From Lepidurus packardi (lineage: Eukaryota; Arthropoda; Branchiopoda; Notostraca; Triopsidae), in assembly GCA_023053545.1 (NCBI GenBank), contig JAKZAN010000005.1, forward strand, positions 13,330,001-13,394,000: a stretch of 64,000 nucleotides of DNA, in the 5' to 3' direction. A program made the translations under genes and the position numbers. Numbering within the stretch: position 1 is the stretch's first letter; every line of letters starts with the position of its first letter. Positions 12,500 to 25,000 of this stretch are shown here, piece after piece. The notes beneath the pieces were generated by a model, which searched no databases, had not been told where the DNA came from, and worked only from the letters and a program-made list of their open reading frames with translations.

Positions 12500-15400
12500 A
12501 AGGCCAGTTCATGCGGAAATTCCGGAAGCCAGACTTAAAAAAAAGTCTTTAAATACTTCTCCTTTTTAAGAAAAAGAAATGGGATTGATTGAATACATGA
12601 AAAGATGAGACTGTAACTAAGAAGCATAAGGGCTTGTGTAGCTTATTGACGGACGAACGAACGGACCTTATTAGAATTGGTAATTTGGCAGTCGGAATAA
12701 GGTAAGGGAAGCTGAGAAGAACACATTTCACGCTTGTCGCTCCAATAAGTCGCTAAGTCTTCCCCCAACTAGGATTGCTGGAGACAAAAAAGGCAGTAGA
12801 TTCAGTTTCTCCCCCACCTCTTTCCTTTTCTTCTCTCCAACTCGACTTTGACGCGAGAGTACAGAGCGTGAGATTTTTTGTAGTTGCAGAACTTTGAAAC
12901 TTATAACTTTCCCTTCTAGTTCTGATAAAAAGATGTTGCAAGCGTACATCAAAGAATCTCAACTAGTCGTATTCTAACACGACTTGGTTTGCAAATCCAT
13001 GGTCTAAGTGTGCTAAAATACTAACACTGCTCTAGTTAGTTGAGCTAATCTTCGCTCGCGAGGCTTCATTTCAGGAAATGAAGTTAAAACCATGGATTTA
13101 ACACCTGAAAATAGGGTAAGACGTAGACTAGTCTTTTGAGAAGAGCTTTTAACTCCAAATGAGAGTAAATGGAGGCTCAAATCCGGTATTTGAGCTTTGC
13201 AGAAAAAAAGCAAAGAAAACATTCCTTTGCCCATGTGGGAAAACCGTGTCTGCCAATCCATGATTCCTAGTACTCAATGCGTGGGAAACCAAAACTAGGC
13301 AAGAAAGTAAAAAATACGCACCCTAGCAAAAGAAAATAATTACTAGAAATTTTCGCAAAGGTAATATGGACAGTTTACTTGCTATCCAGGATCCCAAAGC
13401 CAGTGGCGGCATCTCAGATTTAGGCTAGGGAGTGCAGACCCAGCACCCCCGGACGGAAATCTTGTCAATTTATCCCGAGTTCGTTTTAGAACGCAACATC
13501 TCAAAATCTGGCTAGCCATAGCCTTCAAATGAAGGTAAACAAGAGAATATCTTTAGTTTTTTCCCTTTAAACCTTATATTTCATAATGTTCTACTTGTTT
13601 TCCGAGATCTTCAGGTAGGGAATCGCTTCTTTGAAACCATATTCTAGGCACTAACTTCCTAAAGCACGATCTTGTGACGAAATTCACTTTGTATAGCCTA
13701 ATTAATCGTTCATTCTTCTTTTTACTCTCTAGATAGTTTTAGTCAATTAAGTGTCTCATTGTTGGTTTCGCTTTAATAGCTTAAAACACAGGTAACTAAC
13801 ACATCCTGTATTTTAAAATAATCAGGGTCAATTTAGACTAATTAAACGCACAGTCACATTTCCAACCAGCTTGCCGTCACTATGAATGCCACTGCAGTAA
13901 CTCCGTCTGCTTGCTTTTTTCCCGCGAAAACCTTACGAGTCTTAGTGCGTTGAAATCGATTACATTTCGTCTAGAGCAACTGCAAGGCAAAAATTTCGCG
14001 CCGAAGGCCTTTCTATCAATATGGTTCTCTATCGATGTTGATCCTCTTAACTAGGGATAATAATCTTGAAGCTCCCGCCAATGGCCTATATCGATTCTTA
14101 ACAACTTCTCGATCACATTCCGCCCGCCCCGGCGCAAAGTAAATAAACAGTGCATACATGTGTTGAACAGTTAACTTTTCATACTTTTAACCATAAGTAA
14201 GCTTCAAAACTATTTAAGTAATCTCCTATGTCTACTAATCCGTCTTTTTTGTAGAGTTTTATTCATCTTACTGGTCTATTTTCCTTAATAAAGACCAAAC
14301 AAGTTTCGTTGGGAGCATTCTGGCGCAAAAACAGAGAAACCTCAATTCCACCTTATAAGAGCCAAGTAAGCTACACATCATCTGTGTTACTCTGAGGTCG
14401 CTGCTGTCTATTTTTTTATATTATATTTACAATATAATACATTTATAATATAATACATACGGTTCACATACGGTTATAATATAATACATACGGTTCACAA
14501 TAGTGCAATTATGCACTATTGTGACTATATATGAATTTATGCACTGCTGCACTAGAACAATTATGTTCTAGTCTCATTATTCGCCCATTTGTGGAGTTAG
14601 AGAGCGTGTTTCGGGGATTTTTTTTTCAGAGAAAGGTACTTGAATCATCGCCCTAAGGAGGCGTGCGTTTGCCAAACCTTTTATGTCTGGACAACTCGTC
14701 GCTCCGTCAAAAAACTTTACAGCCTTGCTCCTGATGTACGTCTTGAAGAGCTCCCAACCGTTGCGTATCACGAATATGCCAACCACATCTTACCGCTCTT
14801 AAATCTTCAACCTCTAAAAAGATGCGAAGAAAGAAACATAAGGCTCCGGGCTAATCGATCCTGTAAACAAGGCCTTTAACGGGGGTACTCCCAAGCTCCT
14901 CGATGTGATTTAGCCCCGTGTCTTGCTATTGGTATTGGCGATCTGCCAAACTTTGGCCAAATGGGAAATGAGAAAACAGTTGGGCAAAGCAATCCCCTCC
15001 TACCGTGAAATATAAAGAAAAAAAAACGTAGAAGAACCTTTGCACAACCCTAACTCTTGAAGGCTAGGCCAACTCTCTAAGCCGGTTTTTCATGAGTTTG
15101 CGTTCAGCCCAGCCCTTGGACAAACAGCGAGGGTAGAGAGAGGTCGCTCGACTGGAGGTCAAGGTTACGTTAAGGTTTTTTTTAACGATCCCTTCGAAAT
15201 CCTCGCTGGCTCGCGACCGTTTTGTTGTGGTGTCTCGCTTCTTTGAAAATTAAGCGTTCTAAGTACTACTAGATATGCTCGTAAAGTTCACAGCGAAACC
15301 CTGTAATTTACTCCCAAGTGGGACCCCAATGATAATGATAGCTTTTCCCAGCTAATTATCAGCTCCTCTGTCAATTATTCATCCGGAGGCAAAAGAGTTG

Positions 15401-15630
15401 GCAAGCTTGTAAAAACCGCTTGGGAATTAAGAAAAAGAAAGAAAGAAAGGGGCAAACCGGTTTTTTTGGACCCTCGTCACTCCGCTCCGTGAACTGACCT
15501 TTAGCAACGATTTGCATACCAGAAAAGGAAGGATTTCCAAGCTTCCTCCAGTTAATTTATGCTCATTCTTTTATTAATTTTTTTGTTACCAACCCCGCTC
15601 TTACAAACAAAGTAAAATGACGACGTACAA
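12500..15630. other. Intergenic region, no gene recognised
   Basis: No coding frame with family similarity was seen on either strand. It contains a cluster of AT-rich direct repeats and palindromes at about 14410-14571 and a GAAA-type simple repeat near 15430. The segment near 13385-13450 (GTGGCGGCATCTCAG and then a C-rich GCACCCCCGG) resembles the kind of decayed transposon text common in arthropod genomes, but I cannot assign a family. Confidence 0.5.
14410..14571. repeat. AT-rich direct repeats with two ATTA-centred palindromes
   Basis: TATAATATAATACAT followed by ACGGTTCAC occurs twice in about 60 bases. Directly after are two perfect inverted repeats: 14496-14523 (12-bp arms, CACAATAGTGCA) and 14552-14571 (8-bp arms, CTAGAACA). 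Both are centred on ATTA. Confidence 0.85.
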
Positions 15631-16419
15631 TCATGACCGATGAGCGAAAACAATGACAGACGTCGGCTTCGAGGTTAGTTTCACATTGGCAGGGACAGGA
15701 ATCTCTTGGATGTCGTCGTCGAAAGAAGTTTGGATCACGGTTGCTCTAATTGGAGCGGCGACCAGCGGTCGGGCTTGGGGTTTTTTGAAGGTGAAATTAT
15801 GATTTTTGACATGAACTTGGAATTGCTGCTTGGAGGGCAAGTTTTCCTTGCAAATGAGGCATTGGTAGAGCTTTTCCTGGAAATGGGTCAGGTGGTGGAG
15901 CTTGAGGAGCTGCCGGTACCCAAAGGCTTTGTCGCAGAGTTCGCAGGAAAAAGGTTTTTCGCCCGTATGCGTCCGTTGGTGGGTTTTCAGCTGTTTGGCG
16001 CAGGAAAACTTCTTGAAACACGTGGTGCAGTCGTACGGTTTCTCGCCTGTATGACTGCGTTCGTGGATGACCAGTTGGCCCTTTTGGATGAATTTCTTCC
16101 CGCAGAAATTGCAGGAATGGGGGCGGTCGCCGGTGTGGATCTTCTCGTGACGGTTCAGTTTGCCCGAGTGGACGAACTTTTGCTCGCAGAATTGACAGGA
16201 ATAAGGCTTTTCTAGTGTGTGGCTCCGCCGGTGGACGGTTAGGTTGGCTTTGGAAGAGAACTTCTTGGGGCAGAGGTCACAGGCGTGTGTTTTGGTGACA
16301 AAGTGGTTCCGCTGATGGCGCGTCAGTCGGTTTTTGGTGGGGAAGCACTTTTGGCAAGTGTCGCACTTGAAGAGGGTGAGTGTCACGGGTTCCCGCGAAT
16401 CAGCTGTGGTGTTCGCCAT
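15631..16419 (-). CDS. C2H2 zinc-finger protein, seven fingers, single exon
   Basis: A 262-residue protein from one uninterrupted frame, probably a nuclear DNA-binding transcription factor. Seven C2H2 fingers run in tandem from about residue 17 to 210, each C-x2-C-x12-H-x3-H. Several are joined by the classical linker (HTGEKPY, HTGEKPF, HTGDRPH), which is typical of sequence-specific DNA binders. The seventh finger (YQCLICKENLPSKQQFQVH) lacks the usual core Phe. The N-terminal 16 residues and the basic/hydrophobic tail after residue 210 match no domain I recognise; no ZAD or BTB domain is present. The ATG is the first in frame. The lack of introns among spliced neighbours may mean a retrogene, but single-exon C2H2 genes are common. 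Confidence 0.9.
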   Translation of the reverse strand: MANTTADSREPVTLTLFKCDTCQKCFPTKNRLTRHQRNHFVTKTHACDLCPKKFSSKANLTVHRRSHTLEKPYSCQFCEQKFVHSGKLNRHEKIHTGDRPHSCNFCGKKFIQKGQLVIHERSHTGEKPYDCTTCFKKFSCAKQLKTHQRTHTGEKPFSCELCDKAFGYRQLLKLHHLTHFQEKLYQCLICKENLPSKQQFQVHVKNHNFTFKKPQARPLVAAPIRATVIQTSFDDDIQEIPVPANVKLTSKPTSVIVFAHRS

Positions 16420-19400
16420 CTTGGTTCAGTCTCGCCCCGGAATTGGGAGTCTTGGGGTATGGCAATGGTGTCAACGGTCAACTTTGCGATTCTCGAAGAT
16501 CAACTTGGCTTCATTGGTTTCCAAACTTTGAAAGACTTGGGTAGAGACTTTAAGGGAAGTTTGGGTATTTTTGCAAGTTATAAGAATGTTGGGCAGGTGG
16601 CACAGTTTCCAAATGACAAGAATGAACTTGATCTTGAAGTCACTGTGAAAGCGCTTGAAACTTTTTGCTTTCTGTTTAACTTTCAAGGCTGATTTCTATT
16701 CTTTAAGTACGGATTGTCAGGCGTTTCGCAGGTGGCTGTCAGTTCAAGACGGATTAAATCTTGACATGTGCAATTGGTCAGCAGGTTCTAGAGCGCTTCT
16801 GGGCTTTTTTGCCAATCTTTTTTGTTCAACTGGTCTGTCGTCAGTTTCGCTGCACTGTGTGGACACTCTTGGAACTTTTGGGGTTTGAATGGCTCTATTT
16901 GATCTGCGGGAAGTCAGGACTTGAAACTGTTGCAAAACATTCGCTTCTTAGTTTTCTCTCATGGTGTAGGCTTCGACTCTTCCTAAAAAGTGTTCAAATC
17001 AGCAAGAAGACATCTGCAAACTCTTCTAATGTCGTCAATGTTTTTCTTTAAATAGTGGATTTTTGGAACAAAACAAAGCAAATGGGCCAATTTTGTAGAA
17101 CCAAAATCAAGGGTTATTTATTCTGGGCGCATATCAAAGAATCAAGAAAGAAAACTTGGGCCGTCGAGTTGCGTGAACTTTACAACGTTTGAACTTTGCG
17201 AAAATTGGAAAAACTTGGGAAAATCAGCTGGGATCGGGTCCCCAGCAAGGGAAACGGAGAGGGTCGAAGGTTCTGATCACGACTGACGGAACCTTAAGCG
17301 CTAGTGGGGAGGTATTCCTTGTATCAGGTCAGGTACACGGGGAAACGTTCCTCGGACAACAAGTTTTTTGTCCGGTTTTTCGGGAGAAGGTGGTTCCGTA
17401 GATCTTTTTTTCTTTTTTCTTTCTTTCTTCTTTGACTCCCGTAGCAGACCCGGTTTCTGCCTCTGCAAGGTTTCGTCGCGAGTTCTTGTACCCAAGGGGG
17501 CGGGGCCACCATGTGTAGAGGTTAACAGGTTAGGGTATTAACCTATCGTAGAAGAGGGGGGGGCAGTGTTTTGCACGTGTGTATTTCGTTTAATTTTTTA
17601 CCCTGTCGTTGGTTGACTGGTTTTGCGGAGATGGTAAGTGACTATTTTTGGAAGTGGTGTCTATACTATCTGGCTAAAGCTGTAAAAAAAACAGCCCTTA
17701 TTGACTTTTCTGTACCATTAGCTTGGACGCTGCCGCTTTTTTTGCCTCTATTTTTAGAAAGCATGGACTTGTTTCGTGGGAAGTTGTCATGTACGTAGAC
17801 TATTATAAGGGGCCCTGCTGCCATACTTGTCTAGAATTCAACCTTGGCTTTGTTGGATGTTTAACTTAGGAAACTAAACTTGTTTGAGTTTGAGATTAGC
17901 ACTCGCTTTGATCGGTTCGGACTGTGGGAAAGAAACGGCCTGGTTTGAATGCTTCGAAAGGGAGAGGTAATTAATGTTCTACACTGTTCCATATCTATCA
18001 ACCAATTCATGTATTTATTGGATATGTTTTACCTTGTTAGTCCTGTATTATTTCAATTTATTTTCTCTGTTGCGTTTGGTTACGTTTACTTAATTAAGTT
18101 TAATTATGTTTATTTTATTACTTAATCGACGAGTCAACCAACGCAAAAAAACACGAATTCATTTGTAATTACATTTCTCTCCTCAGTTTTAAGCCAAATG
18201 TTGTAAAGAATTGAAAGAACTTGGATTCAATTTGATTTCAATTTCTGTTGAATGAATTACTAACCCCTTAGCTTCAGGGCTATGTTTGTGGTCGTTAGTT
18301 GTAGGTTAGATAGAGGCTGGATTTTAATGAGTGGCAAAGCTGTGTTGTGGTATTTCCAGTGTAGTTTGAGGTTCGAGCGTTCTAGCATTTCAGTTTACGG
18401 TGTTGCATGTTGTAGTGTTATAAAATTTGACAAGTCTGGAGCAATTTCGGGATTCGGTCATCATAGTGTGCCGAAGCTTGGATGAAGGAAGGGAAGTTGG
18501 GGTCTGGTTTTGGATTTTGAAAGGATAGGGACCGGAGCGTGTTTTGGGAAAGGACTTTGGACAGCCCAAAATTCGGGGCTGGCTGGGGAAAACGGCAGGA
18601 AACGAGTGGTACAACGAATCCACTCAAAAGGAATCACTCTGGTGCTCTTCGTCAGCAAAACACGACTATATTTCGGTATGCGTGTGTATGCAACAAAGAA
18701 ATTGGGAGAGTTTAGGACGTTAGCGGGTCACTACCCCTGCTTCGCTCTGCCCCGGCTAGATTAGCGAGACGAGAACATTCATATTTGGCAACAGTGAATA
18801 ATAGACCTTCCGTATCTAGTACGGAACAGCATGCATGTTGAACCAGCAACTTTCACTGTAAGAAACTTGTACCACAAACGGATGATGAATTTAAAAAAAA
18901 AATCTGCGCTATAGCCATTGCTTTCGAAGGTACTAGAAACTTACTTCTTGAACCCTGAACATCGCTTTGGTAATGACTAAGCATATACCGTGGGCCAATT
19001 TGACATTTTTGACCGATTTTAACACAGTTTTTGACCGAATTGGACAGATTTCAAAATGGACCAGTCGAGTTTAGAGTTTTTGAATACATTTTAATTACGT
19101 CGTATAAAACGCGACCAGCCATGTCGCACTTGAATGCTTTAAACCCTGTAACTGCCATCTGCAACGGGTTGTAAAACTACAGATAGCCAACTACGGATTC
19201 GGAGGCAGGTTCAATGTTAACCGCGAGTGCGGCATAATCCGGCTAACAAAACACGAAAACTTTATCACTTGAAATAGAGTACTTGTGTTTAATAGTCTCA
19301 AGAAGCAAAAACAATGATAACAGGTTTGCGTGTAATCCTGTTACGTAATGAGGGAAACATTCCCTGTTCTTCTAGCTCAAACTCGTTATTCATCCACGTC

Positions 19401-19553
19401 CAAGCGGCATCACATTCATCATCTTAAACACACGCTGAATGTTTCCTTATACTTATTTTTCGAGTATTTTTCACCTATTTTAGTGTATTTTTCACTGCTT
19501 TTTTATTAAAAAACAGGTTTCGCTCCAAATTCCACCCACCTCCCCTCTCAAAA
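16420..19553. other. Intergenic region, no gene recognised
   Basis: Upstream of the zinc-finger gene the plus strand is rich in T and G. Several frames of 60-135 codons are open but show no family similarity or consistent splice signals. A T-rich low-complexity stretch is near 17400-17440. I see no tRNA or convincing mobile element. Confidence 0.5.
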
Positions 19554-21520
19554 AATGACCAACACAAGACAGCGGAAAGGTCAAAGCTCTTCTAGTCCAA
19601 AACCTCCGATTCCGCTGCAAAGCCCAGTGGGTGCCCTTGACAGCCCTTCCAACAAGTCGGATTTTTGTATTTTCTCAGAAACATCTCTAAAAAAAGAATA
19701 AAAAACTAAAGAATATTATCTTAAACCCAGAATTCCAGTCGGATCTTTTATGTTTAAAAATGTTTGGTGGATGACACCCTTTTTAGGAAACCGGCCGGAG
19801 TTGAACCCGTTTTGGGGCCTCTACCTTCCAAGTCGGAATATCGAGCCTGGACACGCTTTGTCATGATGTGTGCCCTGTCCGCCGTCATTTTCGTGACCTA
19901 TTCGCGGAAAGCCACCCATTCCCTTATTCTCGCCAAACAAAGCGAGCAGGTGAAACTTCGCAGTCAGCAAATACCCTGCGCCCAGGATTACCAGCAAGAA
20001 TTGGCAGCTTTTCCGGGTAAAAAATAAAAGATACCATAACATTTCTTGCGGAAAGGGTCCGTTTCCCTGAAACACAAACACGAAATTATTGGAATAACTA
20101 AGCTCAAAAGAAAATTGTGTTACGAAACAGGTTGCGTACCGCAAAGGTGCGGCAGATTAGTTACGGACGGACTGTTGAACGAACAGGAACTCGACGGATT
20201 GGCCGGTATTGCCCAGAGGGCTTTCGCAATCAGCCGATCCAGTGGCGGAGCCAGTATTTTGGATTTGCATTCTGGCGCTTTATCGCACCAGTCGCAATTC
20301 CTGAATCTATACAAACTCGGTGCAGGACAAGACGCCGCTGCGAGAAACCTGTTTTCGGATCATGACTTGGCTCTTTATTCGTAAGCTGTTCATTTTTAAA
20401 CTTTTGAAGGGGAAATGAAATACCTTGCAAACATTTGGTTAAATATTAGCCGAAAAAATTGACACCCACCCCAAAAAAAAGGAAACCAATGTTGGAAGAT
20501 ATGTCTTGTAACTAAAAAGTGTTAAATGGTCGGAAAAAACAGGTCCGTGAAAGACAAGATACGCGCTTTGATTGCTTCCACCTTTGGAGCGCAGCCGGAC
20601 AAACTCTATTTGACGTCGCCCACGTTTTTTTCCGAAATTACTGACAAGCCAGCTGTCACGGTCCATGACGAGTACTGGCACCCGCACATTGACAAAGTAA
20701 ATATTGGAATTTCCTTAACGCTTTTCCTTTCCTGCCTATTGTTTTGCCTTTTGAAAAAAACTTGTTTGTCGGTCGAACAACTTGTTCAAAGAACCCCCGG
20801 TACGTGCATAATTTTCCTGCCTTCATTCACTTAGATTGGTTTAACATAATTCCCATACAACTTACTCTACATCCTTTTGACAAGAGAAAACCGAAGAGTT
20901 TTAGGCTCAACATGTGAATGAAACCCGCGTTTTCGGTAGTGTAACGGCTAAATAAAAGTGCGGGAGATTTGAATTTGAGTTAGCACCGCCTCTAGAGGGG
21001 TTTTGAGCTACTATGAGGCTGATGTATGACTTGAAAGGGGGATGGATGGCGATGGTTGCAAGGGAAAAAACGGTTGATCTAAACTTACGCTTTGTAAAAC
21101 TTGGATAGGAAACGTATCCGTCGTTCCATTTTACATCGTTGATCTATTTGGCGGACTATGGTGTCGACTTCCAAGGAGGACGGTTCGTTTTCATGGACCC
21201 GGATGGCAAGAACAGGACTGTGGAGCCTCGAAGAGGTAAGACATTAAGCGAGTAAAAAAAAAAGTTCTAGTCGATGACCATAACGAGTGTTTAACAAAAC
21301 TTGTAGCAGAAAGGATTCACCCGTTTGTCTTCTCTTCTCTTTTCTACTTTCTGTCGTGTCAGGCCGCGTGTCTGTATTCACGTCGGGGTCGGAGAATCTG
21401 CATTTCGTTGAACCAGTCACTGCAGGAAGTCGCTACGCCGTTACCGTGTCCTTTACGTGTGACCCCGAATCCGCAATACGGCAACCGTTAGGTTGGCAAC
21501 GCCATAATCTAAAAGTTTGA
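19554..21520 (+). CDS. OGFOD3: 2-oxoglutarate/Fe(II) oxygenase domain protein 3
   Basis: A single-pass membrane Fe(II)/2-oxoglutarate dioxygenase of the prolyl-4-hydroxylase fold; its substrate is not established. Secure exons are 19787-20016, 20131-20380, 20543-20696, 21109-21235 and 21363-21520, joined in phase. The first encodes a hydrophobic segment (FVMMCALSAVIFVTY) fitting the N-terminal anchor. Later exons carry GGASILDLHSGALS, TSPTFFSEI, HDEYWHPHID with the metal-binding H-x-D, the GGRFVFMDPDGK strand, and SGSENLHFVEPV with the distal His followed by SRYAVTVSF holding the 2-oxoglutarate-binding Arg. These match OGFOD3 closely. The start is uncertain: an ATG at 19554 opens a Ser/Pro/Lys-rich frame that would reach exon 19787 only through a weak donor near 19670. 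The gene ends tail-to-tail with the septin. Confidence 0.88.
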
Positions 21521-22019
21521 TTGTGTCCTTTTGCGTAGCGTTATTTAACATGTGGTGTATCCGGTTTTTGATCTCGTATTTCCAGTGCTATTAACTAGCC
21601 CTCGTTCAGTGCAAACGTTCCGAGTCGTGTACTGTCTTAATTAAAAAATCAAGGTTAATCGAATTTAGGTTTCAAAGTTGGCGATCAAATTCGACTTTCC
21701 CGCGCGACGCCCGTCCTGCCACGTGGCCGGATGTGCCTCGACCTGAGGCCGGGCGTCGCCTGCAGGTTGCGCATTTTCGTACGGTTCAAAGGACGATTCG
21801 CAGTGGGCAATACGAGGTACAGGTTGAGAACAACGAATAGCGAACCTTGGCCCGCTACTATCGAGTATTTAATGTGTTAGTATTCCGATCCCATGATGCG
21901 TTTTTTATAGGTGTTAGGTTGGCTGTATTTCATCGTTTCGTGCAAGTCACTGCCAGAGTTACAGCCCATTAAAAAAGTTACATAAAATTGACCAAGGTCA
22001 GGAGGAAGGCATGGGAGAA
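21521..22019. other. Intergenic region between converging genes
   Basis: This holds the 3' ends of OGFOD3 (+) and the septin (-). A GC-rich island at about 21670-21840 keeps an open frame on each strand with splice-like edges but matches no family I know. Confidence 0.4.
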
Positions 22020-25000
22020 TTAAACTCGGCTCTCTCCAGCAGCGAATGGTAAATTCGGCATAACTTTGCCGTGAACTTGACCCGTCAGTTGCTCGCGGCG
22101 GTACTTTTCGTAGAACTTATAGTCCGTCGTATCAATCAAATCATACAAACACGTCCTGCGCATACAAAATGAACGGGAAAAGATGTTAAAAACTTGACAC
22201 TGACCCGTATTTAAAAAGACTAGATTCCAGGATATCAAAAACCCGTCGTGGAAAGATGAAAAGCGTCGATTCAAGGCAGCAGTAAAACTCGTCGAGAATG
22301 GAAATTGGCACAAGTGAAAAAAGAATAGGAAAAGACATGGACCGTTTGACCAGCTTTTCATGGAATAATGACAGAGAGAGCATTCACCTTATTAGAGTGT
22401 CGCGCAGCTGAGAGAACTCGCAGTGTTGCGGGTTCTGAACTTCCACGAGGCCCCAGGGCGTCTTGCGACCTAGGACAGTTCGACTAGTCCCGTCAGGCAA
22501 CTTGATTTCATGGCTAGTCTCGCTGCCTACGACGGCATACGGAATCAGACTCTAAAAAACATAACAAAAGATCCTCCCGCCCCGGGAGTGACCATACACA
22601 TTCTTTCAAAGGGTTTTCTCCACCGCAAAAACATGAAAGAGCAGAAAGGGGCTTCAAGATCCTTACAGTTAGATTAGCCGTCGGAGGACAGCTACGGTCG
22701 GCTTCTTGGTTTTGGCAGTAGTGCCCTATCTTGTTGTCGGCCAAATCTTGACGGATGCATTGTTTGAATTCGACCCGCTCTTCCGGCAGCAGGCTGTCGG
22801 CTTTGGCGATTACAGGGATTATATTGACTAAGGTCTGGAGTTGCGTAAGCACGTGGATGTCCAAGGGCCGTAACCTGTTTGGGGGGAAGACGATTAGGAT
22901 GGAATTTTTTATTAATGCCTTTCCTCTCCTCTAATCTTGTTACGGACAGCGTTATGACACATGACGACACAAAAGTTGGCAGTTCATTCGACAAATAAAT
23001 AACAAAAAATAGGAAGAAAGGGAATATTGTTATACAGCAGTACCCGTAACTGGTCGGTGGGATGAAATATAGGCAGCAATGGATCCGGTTGTCGGGAATG
23101 TGTCTGGGCCGATCGGTCTTCTGTTCTTCGTGGAGGTACAGCTTATTCTGCGTTTGAATGTATTCCACTAATGGGATCCAGCTGTTGGACAAGTACGTTA
23201 GTGGGATGCTAATGACCAAGAAAGGTGTAAAAAGACAGGTAAAATGCTGTTTCTTTGTATGTGCGGCGCACATTTTAAGTTGTTTCGTTTTCGGAGAGAA
23301 AGGATTTCCGGCGTTTTTATGGCTGCTAGAACATTGTGTTTGACACACAACGTAGATCGTGTTTCAGACCTTTCTAATGCCAACATAAAAGCGACATTAT
23401 CATATGTACATATGTACAGTTTATAATACAATCAAGCTTCATATATACAGGGTCGACGGTTCTTTGTAGGCATGGTACGCAATGTATTTACTGTAGACCA
23501 GTTTCCTGGAACTGGGTCGTGACTTGTAGCGCCGTTTTAGGGTATTCTAATTGGTACACATATAACTAAAAGGCATGTTCGGACACGTCCAGTATTTAAT
23601 AATAGATGAATTAATTATAATATTATATTTAGTATGTTATTATCATATTTATTTACGATATTATTTCTTATTCATTATTATTATTTATTAGTAGTATTAT
23701 AGTAAGTTATTGCTCGAACTAAATACAAAGACGGAGAAGAATCATAAATTGTTTCTTAAGATTCAGTATTTTGAACGAAGCTTATTATTATGTAAATTTG
23801 TTAATAATAGTATGTTAATAGTATGTTTAAAAAAAGTGGAGTCGTTTAATTTTCACTTGGGAAGTCTCTAAATTTAGTCCTGGCGTATTTTTCGGTTTCA
23901 TTTTTACGACTCTGAAATTGGTGTTTGGGAGCTTTAGTTAACGAGTTCTCTATTCTGTTAACTAGCCACACTAAAAAAACGCTCCCATTTATGGTTTGTT
24001 TTTTTAACTAGGAAATTAAGGTTTCTTTTAAGCAAGGCTATGCAATGTTTAAAGTCGCTCACCAGTTTGCATTGTTGACGTAATCGCCGTAGCCTTGGGT
24101 GTCGACGACGCTGAGTTTGACGCGAACCCCGTGCTCTTCCAGTACTGCAAAACCATAAATAAAGTAATTTTGGCGTTTTCCTTTTATGTTCTGCCTGTTT
24201 TTTGCGATAGGAGGGTTTCATTCTCCGCGCAAATTACATTGGTTACATGCGTACCGTGACTTGTCTTGCGCAGTCCGACCGTAGGCGGAGTTTGAAAGAA
24301 ATTCAAGTGCTTTTTCTGCACGAACGAGGTTTGGAACAGCGTATTGACCAAAGTTGTTTTTCCGAGTCCGCTCCGACCTGTTCGACAGGTGTAATTAAAT
24401 ACTTTTTTCTTCCCTACGAACGTTTTTAAGGAACGTAAGCTTGCAAAATGCTATATATGAGAGCCAGATTCATTAGTATTCCACGTACAAGCTTCCCGAC
24501 GTTTTGCACTCGCCATGCTTATATGCACTAACGTTCTGCGTATATTGTTCCCAAACGTTTCAAAAGTTCCCCGGTTTGGCAGGCCAGTTATAATTAATTA
24601 TGGTTAGAGCGTAAAACTTTGAAAGATCCGGGTTGCCTCAAGTTGTGGGATCATAAATGAGCCAATATGGTTCTAAAATTACCCACTTTTGCTATCCCAA
24701 GTCCAAGTGTCGAAACGGTATTAAGCTACTTTGCCTATTCAAATGCAACAGTTAAAATGTATTTTAAAACCGCTTGATTTAAACTTTCTAGGCTAAATTT
24801 ATCTCAAACGAAGCTAAGCTATAGATTGTAGACTAATAGACTAAGCTATCAAAACGTAGTTTTTAGTAGTCTTTTAGTAGTTTAGTAGTTTTTTGGTTAG
24901 GTTAGAAACTATCAAAACTCTTTTAGTTCAGCTGTTGAACTTTCCGTACTGTCTATAGAGACCCAAATCACTATAGTTAAACTTCTAGTAGACGTAGTAG

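Noticed and set aside
15706-16215. 169-codon frame on the plus strand
   Set aside because: It is the antisense shadow of the C2H2 fingers; the minus strand carries the clear zinc-finger pattern.
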